The notes under the pieces: model-generated
The model's input: only the letters and a program-made list of their open reading frames with translations
Database searches by the model: none
What the model was told of the DNA's origin: nothing
Position numbers and translations under genes: made by a program
Shown: piece after piece, positions 4,423-5,488 of the stretch
Numbering within the stretch: the stretch's first letter is position 1
How the letters are laid out: every line of letters starts with the position of its first letter
Assembly (NCBI GenBank): GCA_030917245.1
Contig: JAUPVA010000057.1
Span: forward strand, 1 to 5,488
Direction of reading: 5' to 3'
Length of the DNA: 5,488 nt
Source of the DNA: Patescibacteria group bacterium
GTDB lineage: Bacteria; Patescibacteriota; Saccharimonadia; Saccharimonadales; Saccharimonadaceae

Positions 4423-5009
4423 TTGATGAGAAATGTTGCAAGTATTTTTGACACGACACGTAGAACGAGCGTAGCTGTAAGAATAATTGCTACTAGTACC
4501 AGCCAGCCAGCTTTGTCGGGTGTCCAGACCGGGCTTACGAAGTCATAGCGGTAGAGGTCGGCAATGATTTCTTTTTCGGGCTGAACGGGATGTGAAGCAC
4601 CGTAGTTGGCAATACACTGCGAGCGGATAGTGAGCTGAGAGGTACCATATTGGGCTTCGCAGACTGCGATGCCTTCGTTGGTGACGCGCTGTCTTTCGGA
4701 GGTGACGCGAGCTACTTCGGAAGCTTTGGCGCGTTCGTATGACTTTGACAGCTGTACTGGAGCATTGTCGCCAAGCTGAGGCAGTGGTGAAGCGTTCATG
4801 TGTGTTGCGACATGTACTTGAAGCGCTGAGAGGGCTTCGGCTATACCGACATTTGCCTCATCGGCTGACTGAACACGCTGGTAGAGTTCGCCCGACTGAG
4901 TGTTGTTTTTGCGAAGCTCTATAGTCGCCAGAGTCGCTACAGCACCTAGAGCCAGCACGTTGATGCTCGTTATGGAAGCGGAGATAATTTTGCGTTTTTT
5001 GGTGCCCAT
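4416..5009 (-). CDS. Two-pass membrane protein of a probable Saccharibacteria-specific family
   Basis: A 197-residue protein with a basic N-terminus (KKRK), transmembrane helices at about 10-30 and 167-192, and a loop of about 135 residues between them. The lysines at the N-terminus and C-terminus (IKN) suggest both ends are cytoplasmic and the loop external. The loop begins with a probable helix or coiled coil (40-66) leading to LQVHVATHMNA (63-73), then VQLSKSYERAKASEVARVTSER (85-106), and a Cys pair (117 and 132) that could form a disulfide. DLYRYDFVSPVWTPDKAGWL (151-170) precedes the second helix. I recall 'HMN...QL..SYER' and 'YDFVSP.W.PD.AGW' patterns in hypothetical proteins of this phylum, but no function is known. 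No Shine-Dalgarno precedes the ATG; a TATACT box ends 9 nt upstream. It lies 25 nt after the upstream transporter gene and may also be read through from it. Confidence 0.85.
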   Translation of the reverse strand: MGTKKRKIISASITSINVLALGAVATLATIELRKNNTQSGELYQRVQSADEANVGIAEALSALQVHVATHMNASPLPQLGDNAPVQLSKSYERAKASEVARVTSERQRVTNEGIAVCEAQYGTSQLTIRSQCIANYGASHPVQPEKEIIADLYRYDFVSPVWTPDKAGWLVLVAIILTATLVLRVVSKILATFLIKN

Positions 5010-5018
5010 CTTGCTAGT

Positions 5019-5024
5019 AGTATA
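5019..5024 (-). promoter_or_regulatory. Possible -10 box for a near-leaderless mRNA of the 197-aa protein
   Basis: TATACT on the minus strand ends 9 nt before the ATG at 5009, within the 25-nt gap to the upstream gene. No good -35 lies 16-18 bp upstream, and there is no extended -10 TG. The call rests mainly on the identical spacing seen at two other starts in the window. Confidence 0.4.
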
Positions 5025-5034
5025 GCGTTTATTG

Positions 5035-5488
5035 CTAGTTTGTATCTAGTGCCCTGAAGCGTTCGACCATAACGCCGAAAGAACAGAGTGAAGCGACAAG
5101 GAAAGTAACCTGGAGAGTCGACTTGGCTTCAAATACGTAGAAGCCGATAAAAACAAACACCCAGAGCCCAAGCCGGGCAAACGAATCGACAATCGACAAG
5201 CTCGTAAGGTAGGCAATGCGGTAGCCGGGCACACTGTCGGCGGTGTCATAGATACCTTTGAGATAGGGCATTCGGTAGCCGGCAGTTACTGGCTCGTTTG
5301 CCATATTGATACCAAGCACCCCTACAGTTGAGCGTGCCAAAGGACGAAGAAGATGGATAAAGGCATTGAGCACTAGGCTGACGTGGAGTAGTTCTCTGCC
5401 CCGCCTTTTGTCGATAAGACCGCCGATTTTTCGAACCACAAGTAGCGAGAACGCCGTGCTCAGAGCGGCGATAAGCCCAAGCTTTGCA
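5035..5488 (-). CDS. Multi-pass membrane protein, probable MFS transporter, 5'-truncated
   Basis: The frame is open to the right edge, so only the C-terminal 150 or so residues are present. A GTG at 5437-5439 gives an apparent 134-residue ORF, but the 16 codons before it (AKLGLIAALSTAFSLLV) continue a hydrophobic helix, so that is not a real start. The stretch helix-VRKIGGLIDKRRGRELLHVS resembles the cytoplasmic loop G-x-L-x-D-[RK]-x-G-[RK] between helices of the major facilitator superfamily. Further hydrophobic segments occur near SLVLNAFIHLL, SIVDSFARLGLWVFVFIGFYVF and QVTFLVASLCSFGVMV. A polar loop with two similar Y-R-[MI]-[PA]-Y-L motifs lies in the middle. The substrate cannot be inferred. 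It ends in TAG, 25 nt before the 197-residue gene on the same strand. The membrane location is firm; the MFS assignment is moderate. Confidence 0.65.
   Translation of the reverse strand, partial: AKLGLIAALSTAFSLLVVRKIGGLIDKRRGRELLHVSLVLNAFIHLLRPLARSTVGVLGINMANEPVTAGYRMPYLKGIYDTADSVPGYRIAYLTSLSIVDSFARLGLWVFVFIGFYVFEAKSTLQVTFLVASLCSFGVMVERFRALDTN

Noticed and set aside
758..5037. Alternative genetic code (UGA as glycine) as in Gracilibacteria
   Set aside because: dus ends in TGA right after its expected C-terminus, and no in-frame TGA interrupts any gene; TAA and TAG are used normally.
5437..5439. GTG as start of a free-standing 134-residue membrane protein
   Set aside because: The frame stays open to the window edge and the upstream codons encode a hydrophobic helix that continues the protein, so this is a truncated larger gene.
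1..5488. CRISPR arrays, tRNA or rRNA genes, insertion sequences, attachment sites, phage or toxin-antitoxin genes
   Set aside because: No repeated spaced units, tRNA cloverleaf, transposase motifs or terminal repeats were seen. The HxlR/reductase pair is a metabolic or stress module, not a toxin-antitoxin pair.

Overview
The window looks like chromosomal sequence from a Patescibacteria/CPR genome, most likely Candidatus Saccharibacteria (TM7). Genes are short and tightly packed. Several predicted proteins have sequence signatures I associate from memory with this lineage: the 69-residue small protein, the 193-residue single-pass protein and the 197-residue two-pass protein with an 'HMN' motif. 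TAA, TAG and TGA all end genes here, so the UGA-to-glycine code of Gracilibacteria/Absconditabacteria is not in use. The first 12 bases match the 3' end of the Illumina adapter, so the left edge is probably a raw contig end from a metagenome or single-cell assembly.

Layout, left to right. (1) 2-760 (+): 3' portion of an ABC-2 type membrane permease, closed by a strong bidirectional terminator. (2) 821-1825: a flavin/NAD(P)H-dependent reductase (-) and an HxlR-family regulator (+), transcribed divergently from a 111-bp region with two back-to-back promoters and a candidate operator. (3) 1814-3247 (-): tRNA-dihydrouridine synthase behind a 158-residue, probably disordered protein, 15 nt apart and apparently one operon. 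(4) 3298-3556 (-): a 69-residue CPR-type small protein with its own promoter, strong ribosome binding site and terminator. (5) 3787-4368 (+): a Thr-tailed single-pass membrane protein with a leader of about 100 nt. (6) 4416-5009 (-): a two-pass membrane protein. (7) 5035-5488 (-): C-terminal part of a multi-pass membrane protein, probably an MFS transporter, cut by the right edge.

The only recognisable functional circuit is the HxlR/reductase pair. It resembles the thiol- and quinone-responsive YodB, HypR and QorR systems. The regulator keeps a cysteine at residue 14, and a 5-5-5 inverted repeat fills the spacer of the reductase promoter and touches the -35 of the regulator's own promoter.

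The most distinctive pattern is in initiation signals. Three starts (HxlR, the 158-residue protein, the 197-residue protein) lack a Shine-Dalgarno sequence and have a TATA(A/C)T box ending exactly 9 nt before the ATG, implying leaderless or nearly leaderless mRNAs. Three others have good Shine-Dalgarno sequences and longer leaders. I see no tRNA, rRNA, CRISPR array, insertion sequence or phage gene, and no convincing new multi-gene system.
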